A stretch of DNA of 64,000 nt from Oceanispirochaeta sp963676905 (GTDB lineage: Bacteria; Spirochaetota; Spirochaetia; DSM-2461). The stretch covers positions 1 to 64,000 of the forward strand of contig CAXXVE010000001.1 of the NCBI GenBank assembly GCA_963676905.2. Direction: 5' to 3'. This document shows positions 53,969 to 62,570 of this stretch, piece by piece. A program made the translations under genes and the position numbers. Each line of letters starts with the position of its first letter. The stretch's first letter is position 1. The notes below the pieces were generated by a model. The model was not told where the DNA came from and did not search any database. It saw nothing but the letters and a program-made list of their open reading frames with translations.

Positions 53969-54832
53969 TCATACATGATTGTATTTTTCTGGAGATCTGT
54001 TTACCTCAGCCTTTCTGTACTCTCTAGGGCTTTTCCCCATATATCTGCTGAATAATCTGGAGAAATAGAAAGGATCATCCATCCCCACTGCGGCTGCGGC
54101 TTCTGCTACAGTCATATCAGGATTTCCCGACAGGAGTGAGGCGGCGGTGTTCATTCTTGAAGTCAGCTGATACTGCTTGAAGCTTTTTCCAGTTACCGTT
54201 TTAAGGGCGTTATTGACTGTAGATACTGAACGGCCCAGCTCCCCGGCTGCATCCTCTACGGTGACAGAAGTGCAGCCGTTTCCGATAATGGCCAGAAGCC
54301 GGTCTGCCAGCTGTCTCTGCCTGATGCTTACAAGTTTGTGCTCTACAATATACTCTGTCATAAAACGGATGATCTCAAGAGCGCTGTCCAGCTTCTCTTC
54401 GTCATACTCGGGAAGAAGTCCGTACTCCCGGCGCAGTATGCTGCGGTACTCAGGCTCCCGCTTCATGACCGAGGTTCCCAGGGTCTCATTTCTCATTCTG
54501 AACTGACCCACAAGAAAATACCCGACACACTCCCCTTCAATAAAAAACGGATAGACAGTCTCCATAAGTCCTGCATGACAGCGGTAGCGCATTGCCCTGC
54601 CCTGCTGCGCTGCTTCACTGCACTTCTCCCTGTCATTTCTGCGGCACTCCTCAAGCAGCCCCAGTTCATTCTGAATCAACCGGCAGTAGCTGCAGAGGGG
54701 CTGATGCTTAAGGGGGGCCAACTCCCTGAACTCAGTATCCAGAATGGACATCCGGAAACCGAGAACCCCGGCAATATGCCGGAAAATAGTGAGTACTTCA
54801 TCGTCAAAGACCACATTAAAAGAGGGTTTCAT
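53969..54832 (-). CDS. PocR-domain AraC-family regulator
   Basis: The 287-residue protein has an N-terminal PocR ligand-binding domain (about 10-165). Paired cysteines occur in PLCSYCRLIQNELG, EECRRNDREKCSEA and MRYRCHAGLMETVYPFFIEG. A C-terminal AraC double helix-turn-helix follows (about 185-280, VEDAAGELGRSVSTVNNALK and VAEAAAAVGMDDPFYFSRLF). PocR domains are known or predicted to bind small hydrocarbon-type ligands such as propanediol. The gene lies upstream of the Amt-MCP gene in the same direction, 230 bases away. No target is proven. Confidence 0.87.
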   Translation of the reverse strand: MKPSFNVVFDDEVLTIFRHIAGVLGFRMSILDTEFRELAPLKHQPLCSYCRLIQNELGLLEECRRNDREKCSEAAQQGRAMRYRCHAGLMETVYPFFIEGECVGYFLVGQFRMRNETLGTSVMKREPEYRSILRREYGLLPEYDEEKLDSALEIIRFMTEYIVEHKLVSIRQRQLADRLLAIIGNGCTSVTVEDAAGELGRSVSTVNNALKTVTGKSFKQYQLTSRMNTAASLLSGNPDMTVAEAAAAVGMDDPFYFSRLFSRYMGKSPREYRKAEVNRSPEKYNHV

Positions 54833-54936
54833 GGATATATAATTTCATTTAATTACGGATTTGTCCATGTTTTTACCCCCTTTTTGCATTCTTTTATTGT
54901 GTAAGGGAAACTAGAATAAGTTTCAGGAGGAGTGCA

Positions 54937-55842
54937 GTGAACAAGACTCTTATCATTATGGCAGCCGGAATGGGCTCACGCTACGGCGGATTGAAGCAGC
55001 TTGATATTATAGGGCCCTCGGGGGAAACCATAATAGACTACTCGGTGTATGACGCGATCAGAACCGGATTCAACAAGATTGTATTTATTATAAGAAAAGA
55101 TATTGAAGAGGAATTCCGCAGCAAAATCGGCGGACGCTTCTCTGACAAGGTTCAGGTGGAGTACGCCCTGCAGGAACTGGACAACCTGCCTGCAGGTTTT
55201 TCAGCCCCCCCGGAGCGGCAGAAGCCCTGGGGAACGGGACATGCCATGCTCTGTGCCGCTCCCTTTGTTAATGAAAATTTCCTTATCATCAATGCAGATG
55301 ACTTCTACGGCAGAGATGCCTTTTCACGGGCTGCGGACTATCTGGACAGCATCAATGAGGGCCGCATGGAAGCCGGGCTGGTAGGGTTCTACCTCAAAAA
55401 CACCCTCTCTGAAAACGGCACAGTGGCAAGGGGGATATGTGAATCCGACAGCTCTGGAAACCTTACCGGAGTAGAAGAGACCCTTGAGATTCACCGCAGT
55501 GAGGATGGAGAATACTCCTGCCAGAGCGGACGGGAACTGAAGGACGGAGACCTTGTATCCATGAATATGTGGTGCTTCAGCCCCGCCGTCTTTAACTATG
55601 CTTTGAACTATTTCACAGAGTTTCTGAATGAGCGGGCACAGGAGGAGAAATCAGAGTTCTTCATTCCCCTTGTCGTCAACACACTCATTGAGAGAGAGAA
55701 GACTCCCGTCAGGGTTCTTGATACCGACTCCATATGGTTCGGTGTTACCTATAAAGAGGACAAGGAAGCCGTGAGTGCAGCTGTCAGAAGCATGATTGAC
55801 AGGAAAGAGTATCCGGAAGATCTCTGGAAAGGAGCAGTCTGA
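54937..55842 (+). CDS. Sugar-phosphate nucleotidyltransferase
   Basis: This 301-residue enzyme has the NTP-binding motif LIIMAAGMGSRYGGLKQLDI at the N-terminus, GTGHAMLCAAPF and the metal aspartates in LIINADDFYGRDAF. It should join a sugar 1-phosphate to a nucleotide. The GTG start at 54937 follows AGGAGG. The stop overlaps the next gene (an N-acetylhexosamine 1-kinase) by one base, so the likely substrate is an N-acetylhexosamine 1-phosphate, giving a UDP- or other NDP-amino sugar. The nucleotide is not determined. Confidence 0.82.
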   Translation: MNKTLIIMAAGMGSRYGGLKQLDIIGPSGETIIDYSVYDAIRTGFNKIVFIIRKDIEEEFRSKIGGRFSDKVQVEYALQELDNLPAGFSAPPERQKPWGTGHAMLCAAPFVNENFLIINADDFYGRDAFSRAADYLDSINEGRMEAGLVGFYLKNTLSENGTVARGICESDSSGNLTGVEETLEIHRSEDGEYSCQSGRELKDGDLVSMNMWCFSPAVFNYALNYFTEFLNERAQEEKSEFFIPLVVNTLIEREKTPVRVLDTDSIWFGVTYKEDKEAVSAAVRSMIDRKEYPEDLWKGAV

Positions 55843-56984
55843 TGACAAAAGAAAAGCAGGTAATAGACTGGAAAATACTGAAAAGTGTTATCAGGAACTT
55901 CTCTGTAATGGGTGACTTTCTTGATGGTGCCCCCTATGGAAGCGGCCACATAAACGATACATTTGCCCTTTCGATGAGCCAGGCGGGCCGGGAGGTCCGC
56001 TACATACTTCAACGGATCAACAACAGGGTGTTCAAGGACCCCGTCAAGCTTATGGACAATGTCTCCCGTATCTGTACGGAACTTCAGAAGAGGCTTCATG
56101 AGTCAGAAGATCCAGATGCATCCAGACGCTCTCTGACTGCCATCCCCACCCTTGAAGGATATCCCTGCCATATTGATGAGGAGGGAGAAGTCTGGAGAGC
56201 CTACCTCTTTATTGAAAATGCCGTCGGCTACGATATAATTGAGAATACAACCCAGGCCTATGAAGCCTCCCGGGCCTTCGGAGAGTTTCAGAAACTCCTT
56301 ACACAGCTCCCCGGGGAACGCCTTTACGAAACAATCCCTGATTTCCACAACACCCCGGCCAGGTTCAGAAGGTTTAAAGAAGTAATTGCTGCCGATCCCC
56401 TTGGAAGAGCCGAAACCGCAACAGCTGAAATAGACTTTTTCCTGTCCTATGAGAGTGAGGTTTCCCGGCTGGTGGATCTGAACAAGGCCGGACTGATTCC
56501 AGAGCGGATCACCCACAACGACACCAAACTCAACAATGTGCTTATCGATACATCAAGCCACAAGGCTGTCTGTGTCATAGACCTTGACACATCCATGCCC
56601 GGTCTTGCCCCCTATGACTTCGGAGACCTTGTCAGAACTTCAACTGTAAAGGCTGCAGAGGACGAAAAGGATCTGAGTAAGATCGTAGTGGACAGGAATA
56701 TGTTCAAGGCCCTGGCCCGGGGATACCTGAGCACAGCCCATGACTTTCTGACTCCCGGGGAAAGAGACAACCTCTTCTTCGGCGGGAAACTGATGACCTA
56801 TGAAGTTGGTATGCGTTTTCTGACGGATTACCTGGAGGGAGATGTCTACTTCAAGACAAAGTACTCAGACCACAACCTTGTACGCTGCCGGACCCAGAGC
56901 ACTCTTGTACAGAGGCTGGAGGAACTGCAGAATGAATTTGAAGATTACATTGGGGCTGTCAGCGAGGAATTTGCGGGCAGATAA
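55842..56984 (+). CDS. N-acetylhexosamine 1-kinase-like phosphotransferase (APH family)
   Basis: The 380-residue protein has an aminoglycoside-phosphotransferase fold. The N-lobe has PYGSGHINDTFAL and the C-lobe has the catalytic loop RITHNDTKLNNVLID (D227). The metal motif VIDLDTSMPGLAPYDFGDL (D247/D249) follows. This pattern is that of NahK, which phosphorylates GlcNAc or GalNAc at C1 in the lacto-N-biose salvage pathway, not of antibiotic-resistance kinases. Coupling to the upstream nucleotidyltransferase supports amino-sugar activation. No lacto-N-biose phosphorylase is in the window. Confidence 0.82.
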   Translation: MTKEKQVIDWKILKSVIRNFSVMGDFLDGAPYGSGHINDTFALSMSQAGREVRYILQRINNRVFKDPVKLMDNVSRICTELQKRLHESEDPDASRRSLTAIPTLEGYPCHIDEEGEVWRAYLFIENAVGYDIIENTTQAYEASRAFGEFQKLLTQLPGERLYETIPDFHNTPARFRRFKEVIAADPLGRAETATAEIDFFLSYESEVSRLVDLNKAGLIPERITHNDTKLNNVLIDTSSHKAVCVIDLDTSMPGLAPYDFGDLVRTSTVKAAEDEKDLSKIVVDRNMFKALARGYLSTAHDFLTPGERDNLFFGGKLMTYEVGMRFLTDYLEGDVYFKTKYSDHNLVRCRTQSTLVQRLEELQNEFEDYIGAVSEEFAGR

Positions 56985-56987
56985 GCC

Positions 56988-57680
56988 TCAGGAGGAGACA
57001 CTCTCCATAACAACCTCTTCCAGATCCAGCTCCCTGATCCGGGACATAATGTCCCGGGTCCGGTGGCTGTCGAACTTCTTGAGGATTCTTCCCACATGAG
57101 TTTTAACTGTAACAAGTTCAATGTGCTTTGAATCGGCAATATCTTTCTGCTTATACCCCTGAAGGAGGAGCTTCAAGACTCCCACTTCGGCGGGGGTCAG
57201 CAGCATAAAAGCCCTTGTAAAATCCTGCAGATCCTCTTTATAACGGCCGATCTCCTGCATCTTCCGGCGGATAGTCCGTGCCGCATAGCTGTGAATGGGG
57301 GCTTCATGGTTATAAGCCTTGCGAATGGATGTGATGATGTCGTACATGGAATCGGTCTTGAGAATATAGTCCACCGCTCCCGCCTCAAAGGCCTCTATGA
57401 TCCGCTCCTCCTCTTCATGCCCTGTGAGAAAGACAATCTTGATATCGGGATACTTTCGGCTTATCTGCCGGCAGTAGCTTATGCCGGCAGTGGGGGTTTC
57501 CATTTCAATATCCATCAGAATAACATCAGGATTCCTTCCGGATATGACATCCAGGAGCTCTGCACCGCTGAAGACGGAATTCATAACCTCGATATCCGCC
57601 TCGTGATTCAGAATGTTTGAATAGATCTTGTTCAGTTCGGGAAAATCCTCGGCTATCACACAGCTGATAACTTTATCCAT
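56988..57680 (-). CDS. NarL/LuxR-type response regulator
   Basis: The 230-residue regulator has a REC domain (about 1-125, with SCVIAEDFPEL, phosphoacceptor VILMDIEMETPTAG and FLTGHEEEERI). A C-terminal LuxR helix-turn-helix follows (about 155-220, LLTPAEVGVLKLLLQGYKQK and LVTVKTHVGRILKKF). I start at ATG 57680, which has CGGAGG upstream and overlaps the kinase stop by 8 bases, rather than at 57740. It forms a two-component pair with the 7TM kinase. The likely targets are the sugar importer genes next to them. Confidence 0.88.
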   Translation of the reverse strand: MDKVISCVIAEDFPELNKIYSNILNHEADIEVMNSVFSGAELLDVISGRNPDVILMDIEMETPTAGISYCRQISRKYPDIKIVFLTGHEEEERIIEAFEAGAVDYILKTDSMYDIITSIRKAYNHEAPIHSYAARTIRRKMQEIGRYKEDLQDFTRAFMLLTPAEVGVLKLLLQGYKQKDIADSKHIELVTVKTHVGRILKKFDSHRTRDIMSRIRELDLEEVVMESVSS

Positions 57681-59127
57681 CTCGGTCCTCCGGGATGTAG
57701 ATTTCAAACCTTGTATACTCATCAATTTCACTCTCCACATTGATTATACCACCGAAAGCTTCAATAAGCTGCTGTGAGAAGGCAAGACCCATACCCCAGT
57801 TGCTTATAGAGGGTTTTGTTGAGTAAAAAGGTTCGAAAATGTGCTTTATATCTTCGCTGCTTATGCCGCAGCCGTTGTCTTCCACGCTGAGGACAAGGTA
57901 GTCCAGCTTCTTCCTGGAACAGACTGTAATGGAAGGGTTAGGTATATTGCGAACGGCATCTCTTGCATTGGCAACAAGATTTCGCAGTACCTCCATCAGA
58001 TAAGCGCTGTCCACATTTATAACCATGTCCCTGGACTGATCCTCCCACTGGACATCGGGAAGCTCGTGCTGAATCATTCGTCCCAGCTCTTCCAGAGAGA
58101 TTCTCTTGTAGTTGAGTTTGATTCTGTCCAGAAGGGTCGGCATGGCTCCCAGTCTTTCGATAGAATTTGTGCATATGCCCACAATGCTGTCCAGATACTC
58201 TGCATTGCCCCTGTCGCGCCGCTCCTGCTCGGCGAGAAGCCTGACTGCGACAAACTGGTTCTTGATAGAGTGGGTAAACACCCTGATACCGCTTCCGGCG
58301 GTACTCATCCTGTTACTGAACCCAAGCTGCTTCTTCCTGACATTCATCTCCAGGGAGTTGTAGACAAATGATGTATAGGCAAGAACAGCAAGGGATGAGA
58401 ATGAGAGAATTACTATAAGGGTGCTTATTATCCCCTCGTAGGGGAGATTGATAAGCTTCAGCGTACTGAGCCGCCAGATTTGGATGGTATGGCCGGGAAA
58501 CCAGAAAAAGAGAAGATAAACCAGAGCATGAATGGGAGTCATTGCCAGAATGATCAGTTTTGAGCGGGAACGCATAATCCGGGGCATCTGCACATAGATC
58601 CAGATTGCAAGGAGCAGACTGATCACAAGACAGGACTTCATAAGAAAATTCAAAATTCTGTTCAAACGGGAGAAAAGAGAAATTTCAGGCTGAGGACCTC
58701 CGAAAAAAGAGTCCTGGGGAAAAAGACGGAGAAGCAGGTAGGGATCATCCAGCAGAATAATCACAGAGAGTATGGCTACCGGAATCATGCCTATTCTGAA
58801 AAATCTTTTACGGGAGTGATGGGACAGGGGAAATCCGATGGCCCCCAGAAGATAGAGGGCAATTCCTATGTTCATCATCCTGTACATATCAAAAATGGAA
58901 AGATCAAGAAAGTAGTTCAGTTTCCACAGATAATCTGTCTTGCCCCGGGCGATGGGATTGGAAATAAAATTGGCAAAGGAGATGTACTCGGTATAGTAGA
59001 GGAGCCCCGTCAGTGCCAGACTGAACCCCAGGGGCATCAAAAGAAACCAGAGGAGACGCATTGTCTTTCTCTGCCTTATAATTACGATCAATGAGAAAAT
59101 AAGATAAGCCGGAATCAGTACTATCAT
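57673..59127 (-). CDS. Multi-span membrane sensor histidine kinase
   Basis: The 484-residue kinase has about seven membrane helices in its first 265 residues and almost no periplasmic domain. The phosphoacceptor region is FTHSIKNQFVAVRLLAEQ, an atypical H box. The ATPase domain has LRNLVANARDAV, SVEDNGCGISSEDIKHIFEP and SNWGMGLAFSQQLI. It is coupled to the LuxR-type regulator. An extended -10-like TGATAAGAT (59147-59139) lies 11 bases before the ATG and no ribosome site is evident. It lies behind the sugar-importer operon, separated from it by a terminator. Confidence 0.87.
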   Translation of the reverse strand: MIVLIPAYLIFSLIVIIRQRKTMRLLWFLLMPLGFSLALTGLLYYTEYISFANFISNPIARGKTDYLWKLNYFLDLSIFDMYRMMNIGIALYLLGAIGFPLSHHSRKRFFRIGMIPVAILSVIILLDDPYLLLRLFPQDSFFGGPQPEISLFSRLNRILNFLMKSCLVISLLLAIWIYVQMPRIMRSRSKLIILAMTPIHALVYLLFFWFPGHTIQIWRLSTLKLINLPYEGIISTLIVILSFSSLAVLAYTSFVYNSLEMNVRKKQLGFSNRMSTAGSGIRVFTHSIKNQFVAVRLLAEQERRDRGNAEYLDSIVGICTNSIERLGAMPTLLDRIKLNYKRISLEELGRMIQHELPDVQWEDQSRDMVINVDSAYLMEVLRNLVANARDAVRNIPNPSITVCSRKKLDYLVLSVEDNGCGISSEDIKHIFEPFYSTKPSISNWGMGLAFSQQLIEAFGGIINVESEIDEYTRFEIYIPEDRDG

Positions 59128-59163
59128 AATTTAATGCCATCTTATCATATCATTCACTCCTGG

Positions 59164-59194
59164 AAAAACCGCCGGATAATATTCCGGCGGTTTT
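59164..59194 (-). terminator. Rho-independent terminator of the MalFG-type operon
   Basis: AAAACCGCCGGA and TCCGGCGGTTTT form a perfect 12-base stem around a 6-base loop, followed on the minus strand by a T run. It lies just after the binding-protein gene and before the kinase gene. Confidence 0.8.
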
Positions 59195-59213
59195 CAGATA
59201 GAATCAGAAAGAA

Positions 59214-60524
59214 TTATTTACTCTTCCAGAAATCGATAGTGTCTTCCTTGATTTTGGAGATGAACTCTTCGGGTGTGATGTTTCCGAAGATAAGATCGTT
59301 ATCAAGGGGGTAGAATACATTGGCAAACCACTCGGGCTGTCCCTGCATTACACCGTCATAGGAAACATGAAAGCTTTCCGCGTTATCAAGATAGGGTTTA
59401 ACTTCCAGAAGAAGATCGGGATAGTAGGATCCCTGGCGGGCAGCGATGTTCACTGTATCCCTGGCCAGCTGATCTGCATAATCCTGTCTGCTGATAAATC
59501 TCATAAACTCTTTTGCGCCGCTGCTGTTTTCAGCTCCCTCGGGAATGGCAAAACCAATCATATAGGCTTCCACATCGGCAATGGTACCTTCTCCGCCGCT
59601 GATGGAGGGGAAGGGAAAGTATCCCATTTCAAAACCGGGTGTCTGCTGGCTCTGGGTCTCTGAAGGTATCCAGGTTCCGCAGAGAATGGCACCGGACTTG
59701 TTCATGGCCCAGTCAGCCTGTGCCGCGGGATAGTTGCTTCCTGCATATCCGCTCTGAAAGAGGTTTGATCCTCCTTCACTCAGTTCATAAACCATCTCGG
59801 CAGCCTTGAGGAATCCGGGATTGTCCCAGGTCTTTCCTGTTCTGTCACTTGCTGCGGCCATCAGGTTTCCTGCACCCAGAACACGGGCAACTGCCCAGTA
59901 ATAGTAGTAGGCGTTGTAGAAGGAGATATTTCCGTCCAGAGCCAGAGCAGGAATTCCTTCTGCTGTAAGGGTTTTATTATTGCTTATAAACTCTTCCCAG
60001 CTTTCGGGAGCAGAGAGTCCGTACTGAGCATAAACTTTCTTGTCGTAGAAGAATCCGGATGTAATAAACTCGTAGGGGAAGAAGTAAATATTACCGTCTT
60101 TTGCATAGAGTTTCATCAGGTTCTCATCAAAGAGTTCCATCATGCTGGCCTGTCCCTCAGGACCTTCTTCGTTGTACAGGAAATCGTTCAGGGGTTCTAC
60201 AAGAACTGAGTCATCCCTCAGAAGGGCACCTGAAAGCTCACTGAAGTCCTGATCCACAAGGTCGGGAGCATCCTGCATAAGAAGGCGGCTTCTGATCTTT
60301 GTCAGAATGTCCCTTCCAGCAAAGGTGATGTCCACCTTGATACCGGTTTCAGCCTCAAACTGAGCTGCCATCTCTTCCATAAAGAGAGCCTGGGGCTCTC
60401 CGGCATTCCACATGGATACATACTCGATGGTGTCGCCGGCGGCGGCTGCTTCCTGCTGCCCTCCAGCGAATACGAGGCCGGCTGTCATTGCGATAAAAAG
60501 TACCGATAACAGATTTTTTTTCAT
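59214..60524 (-). CDS. Sugar ABC transporter, periplasmic binding protein (family 1)
   Basis: The 436-residue protein has a signal peptide (about 1-21, ending VFAGGQQ). The family-1 sugar-binding pattern follows: EYVSMWNAGEPQALFMEEMA, FEAETGIKVDITFAGRDILT, VDQDFSELSG, IYFFPYEFITSGFFYDKKVY, NKSGAILCGTW and AKEFMRFISRQDYADQLA. It would deliver an oligosaccharide or monosaccharide to the two permeases encoded upstream in the same operon. No ATPase gene is present in this operon, so a shared MsmK/MalK-type ATPase from elsewhere is expected. The ligand is unknown. Confidence 0.9.
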   Translation of the reverse strand: MKKNLLSVLFIAMTAGLVFAGGQQEAAAAGDTIEYVSMWNAGEPQALFMEEMAAQFEAETGIKVDITFAGRDILTKIRSRLLMQDAPDLVDQDFSELSGALLRDDSVLVEPLNDFLYNEEGPEGQASMMELFDENLMKLYAKDGNIYFFPYEFITSGFFYDKKVYAQYGLSAPESWEEFISNNKTLTAEGIPALALDGNISFYNAYYYYWAVARVLGAGNLMAAASDRTGKTWDNPGFLKAAEMVYELSEGGSNLFQSGYAGSNYPAAQADWAMNKSGAILCGTWIPSETQSQQTPGFEMGYFPFPSISGGEGTIADVEAYMIGFAIPEGAENSSGAKEFMRFISRQDYADQLARDTVNIAARQGSYYPDLLLEVKPYLDNAESFHVSYDGVMQGQPEWFANVFYPLDNDLIFGNITPEEFISKIKEDTIDFWKSK

Positions 60525-60555
60525 TTCATTTCCTCCACTCGATGATAGATATACA

Positions 60556-61398
60556 TTATTCCTTTACCGCGCCCATAGTCATACCGGCTACAATAGCACG
60601 GGAAAGAAGAATAAACAGAATAAAAGTGGGAATCACCACCATTGTGAATGCAGCGAACAGGGCAACCCAGTCCCCCGTATACTGCAGGCTTCCCTGCAGG
60701 GCGTAGAGCCCCATGGAAAGGGTGTACTTGGAGTCCTTGCTGAGCAGAGTCAGGGCCAGCAGAAACTCATTCCAAAGCCCTACAAAGTTAAGGACTCCCG
60801 CGGCCACAAGACCGTTTCCCGCAAGGGGAAGCATAATTGTAAAAAAGGTCCGGCCCGGGCCGCATCCATCTATTTCCGCCGCTTCTTCCAGACTTTTAGG
60901 AAGAGTTGCGAAGTAACTGATCAGGAGAAAGACTGTAAAGGGGATGGACAGGGCCACATAGACCAGAACCAGACCTGTAAGGCTGTTTATAAGCTTCAGG
61001 TCAAAAAGCAGAAAGAACAGGGGTACCAGCAGAAGCTGATAGGGTATACCCAGACCGAATGAAACCAGGCGGGTCAGCGTCTTTTTCAGCTTGAACTCCA
61101 CTCTTGCGAGAATATAGGCCGCAGGGGCACTTACCGCCAGAAGAAGCAGAACAGCGGGTACCACAACAAACACTGAGTTCATAAAGTAGGTTCCCATATG
61201 GTAGTTGTTCCAGACCTTGCCGTAGTTTCCAAACTGGGGTGACTGGAAGAGTCCCCAGATATTACCGAAGAACTCTCTGTTTGTTTTCAGTGAGCTGTTG
61301 ATGACCCAGAGAAATACAAAGATCGAGAAAATACACCAGAAGTAAAGGAAGCCCTTTGAAAGGATGCTCCATATATCAGTTTTTTTAATCGTCATCAC
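60556..61398 (-). CDS. Sugar ABC transporter permease (MalG-like)
   Basis: The 280-residue permease has six membrane helices and the EAA ATPase-contact motif EEAAEIDGCGPGRTFFTIML at about residues 175-195. The C-terminus is VAGMTMGAVKE, typical of MalG-type partners. It begins 6 bases after the stop of the MalF-like gene. It forms the inner-membrane channel with that protein. Confidence 0.92.
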   Translation of the reverse strand: MMTIKKTDIWSILSKGFLYFWCIFSIFVFLWVINSSLKTNREFFGNIWGLFQSPQFGNYGKVWNNYHMGTYFMNSVFVVVPAVLLLLAVSAPAAYILARVEFKLKKTLTRLVSFGLGIPYQLLLVPLFFLLFDLKLINSLTGLVLVYVALSIPFTVFLLISYFATLPKSLEEAAEIDGCGPGRTFFTIMLPLAGNGLVAAGVLNFVGLWNEFLLALTLLSKDSKYTLSMGLYALQGSLQYTGDWVALFAAFTMVVIPTFILFILLSRAIVAGMTMGAVKE

Positions 61399-61404
61399 AG
61401 GCCC

Positions 61405-62298
61405 CTAGTATTGAATTGAATCTTTTTTGGCGATTTTGGTTATGATCAGATAGATGAAAACAACCAGTAGAAGCATGACCACACCCATGGCTGTGGAGTA
61501 TCCCATTCTGTAGATGGTAACCCTCCGGCCGAATGCCGTCATATACATGTAGGTAGCCAGGTTTCTCGCTCCCTCCTGGGGAACATCCACACCACCGCCC
61601 CACGCATAGAGCAGGGAGAACTCCTTGACCGCCGTGATACACCAGTAGATGACCGTTGTGGTCAGGACATCCCAGATAAGGGGGATCTTTACCTGAAAGA
61701 AAATCCGGAACTCCGAAGCCCCCTCAAGATGGGCCGACTCAATCTGGTCCTTGGGAACCCGTTCCAGAGCCGAAGAGAGGATGACAAAATAGAAGCCCGA
61801 ATACATCCAGACCATGGCCACAAGAATGGCCCAGAACAGGGTATTGGGAGCAGTCCATGTCGGCTGAATGCTTCCAAGGCCGATAATTCTTAAAAAGCCG
61901 TTTATCAGGCCGTACTGCTGGTTGTAGATAAAGGACCAAAGGATGGCTACGGCTACAGGATTGATGATGGAGGGAATATAGATGAGTCCCTGCATAAACT
62001 TTTTTCCCTTTGGATTGGTGGCGATCATACCGCTTAAGAAAAAAGCGATTGTGAATGTCATCAATCCGCCGAAGACAATAATGCCGAAACTGTTTGCCAT
62101 AACGACAGACCAGAAGTGTTTATCGGCAAAGAGCTCTCTGAAATTCCCCAGCCCCACAAACTTCATATCAGATGAAAACCCGTTCCATTTGAACAGACTG
62201 ACATAGAAAGCCCGAATCGCAGGATACAGGAAGAGCAGAAAGTACAGGATCAGACTGGGTGCCAGAAAGGTTATAATCAATGATTTACTGCGTTTCAA
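61405..62298 (-). CDS. Sugar ABC transporter permease (MalF-like)
   Basis: The 297-residue permease has six membrane helices, starting with LIITFLAPSLILYFLLFLYP. The EAA-type loop is IESAHLEGASEFRIFFQVKI, at about residues 195-214. The start codon is TTG 62298, with AAGGAG at a 9-base spacing. It is the first gene of the operon (permease, permease, binding protein). Its promoter should lie in the 272-base gap shared with the divergent UroD-type gene. Confidence 0.92.
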   Translation of the reverse strand: MKRSKSLIITFLAPSLILYFLLFLYPAIRAFYVSLFKWNGFSSDMKFVGLGNFRELFADKHFWSVVMANSFGIIVFGGLMTFTIAFFLSGMIATNPKGKKFMQGLIYIPSIINPVAVAILWSFIYNQQYGLINGFLRIIGLGSIQPTWTAPNTLFWAILVAMVWMYSGFYFVILSSALERVPKDQIESAHLEGASEFRIFFQVKIPLIWDVLTTTVIYWCITAVKEFSLLYAWGGGVDVPQEGARNLATYMYMTAFGRRVTIYRMGYSTAMGVVMLLLVVFIYLIITKIAKKDSIQY

Positions 62299-62397
62299 AG
62301 CTAAAACTCCTTGTGAAAATTGTGCCCCCGTAAATATAAATGAACAAGTATGAATATATGTCCTGATTTCAAGGACAGGAGAGTAGAGTCAGGGCGA

Positions 62398-62426
62398 AAA
62401 AGGTATGAGATAACATCATACCTTTT
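62398..62426. promoter_or_regulatory. Perfect 11-base inverted repeat in the divergent intergenic region
   Basis: AAAAGGTATGA and TCATACCTTTT flank GATAACA, about 100 bases from the sugar permease start and 145 from the UroD-type start. It could be an operator shared by both transcription units, or a terminator-like hairpin. A weaker TCCTG/CAGGA dyad lies at 62361-62380. Confidence 0.45.
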
Positions 62427-62557
62427 CACTAATTTCCTCCTGATATGAAGGATTTATCTCTCTGAACCTCAAAACGGTAGGATCAAAGGTAGCAGCTATT
62501 ATCCCTCTTTACGGTCTCCTGCCCCGGGACTACCATTAATCAACAGCAATAAAAACG

Positions 62558-62570
62558 AGGAGCGGCTCCT
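62558..62570 (+). promoter_or_regulatory. Small hairpin that would hide the ribosome site of the UroD-type gene
   Basis: AGGAG (62558-62562), the Shine-Dalgarno sequence, can pair with CTCCT (62566-62570), which ends directly before the GTG start. With only 5 bases and a 3-base loop, the effect on translation may be modest. Confidence 0.3.

Noticed and set aside
55842..56984. Aminoglycoside-resistance kinase
   Set aside because: The fold is APH-like, but the N-lobe and catalytic-loop pattern and the coupled nucleotidyltransferase fit an N-acetylhexosamine 1-kinase.
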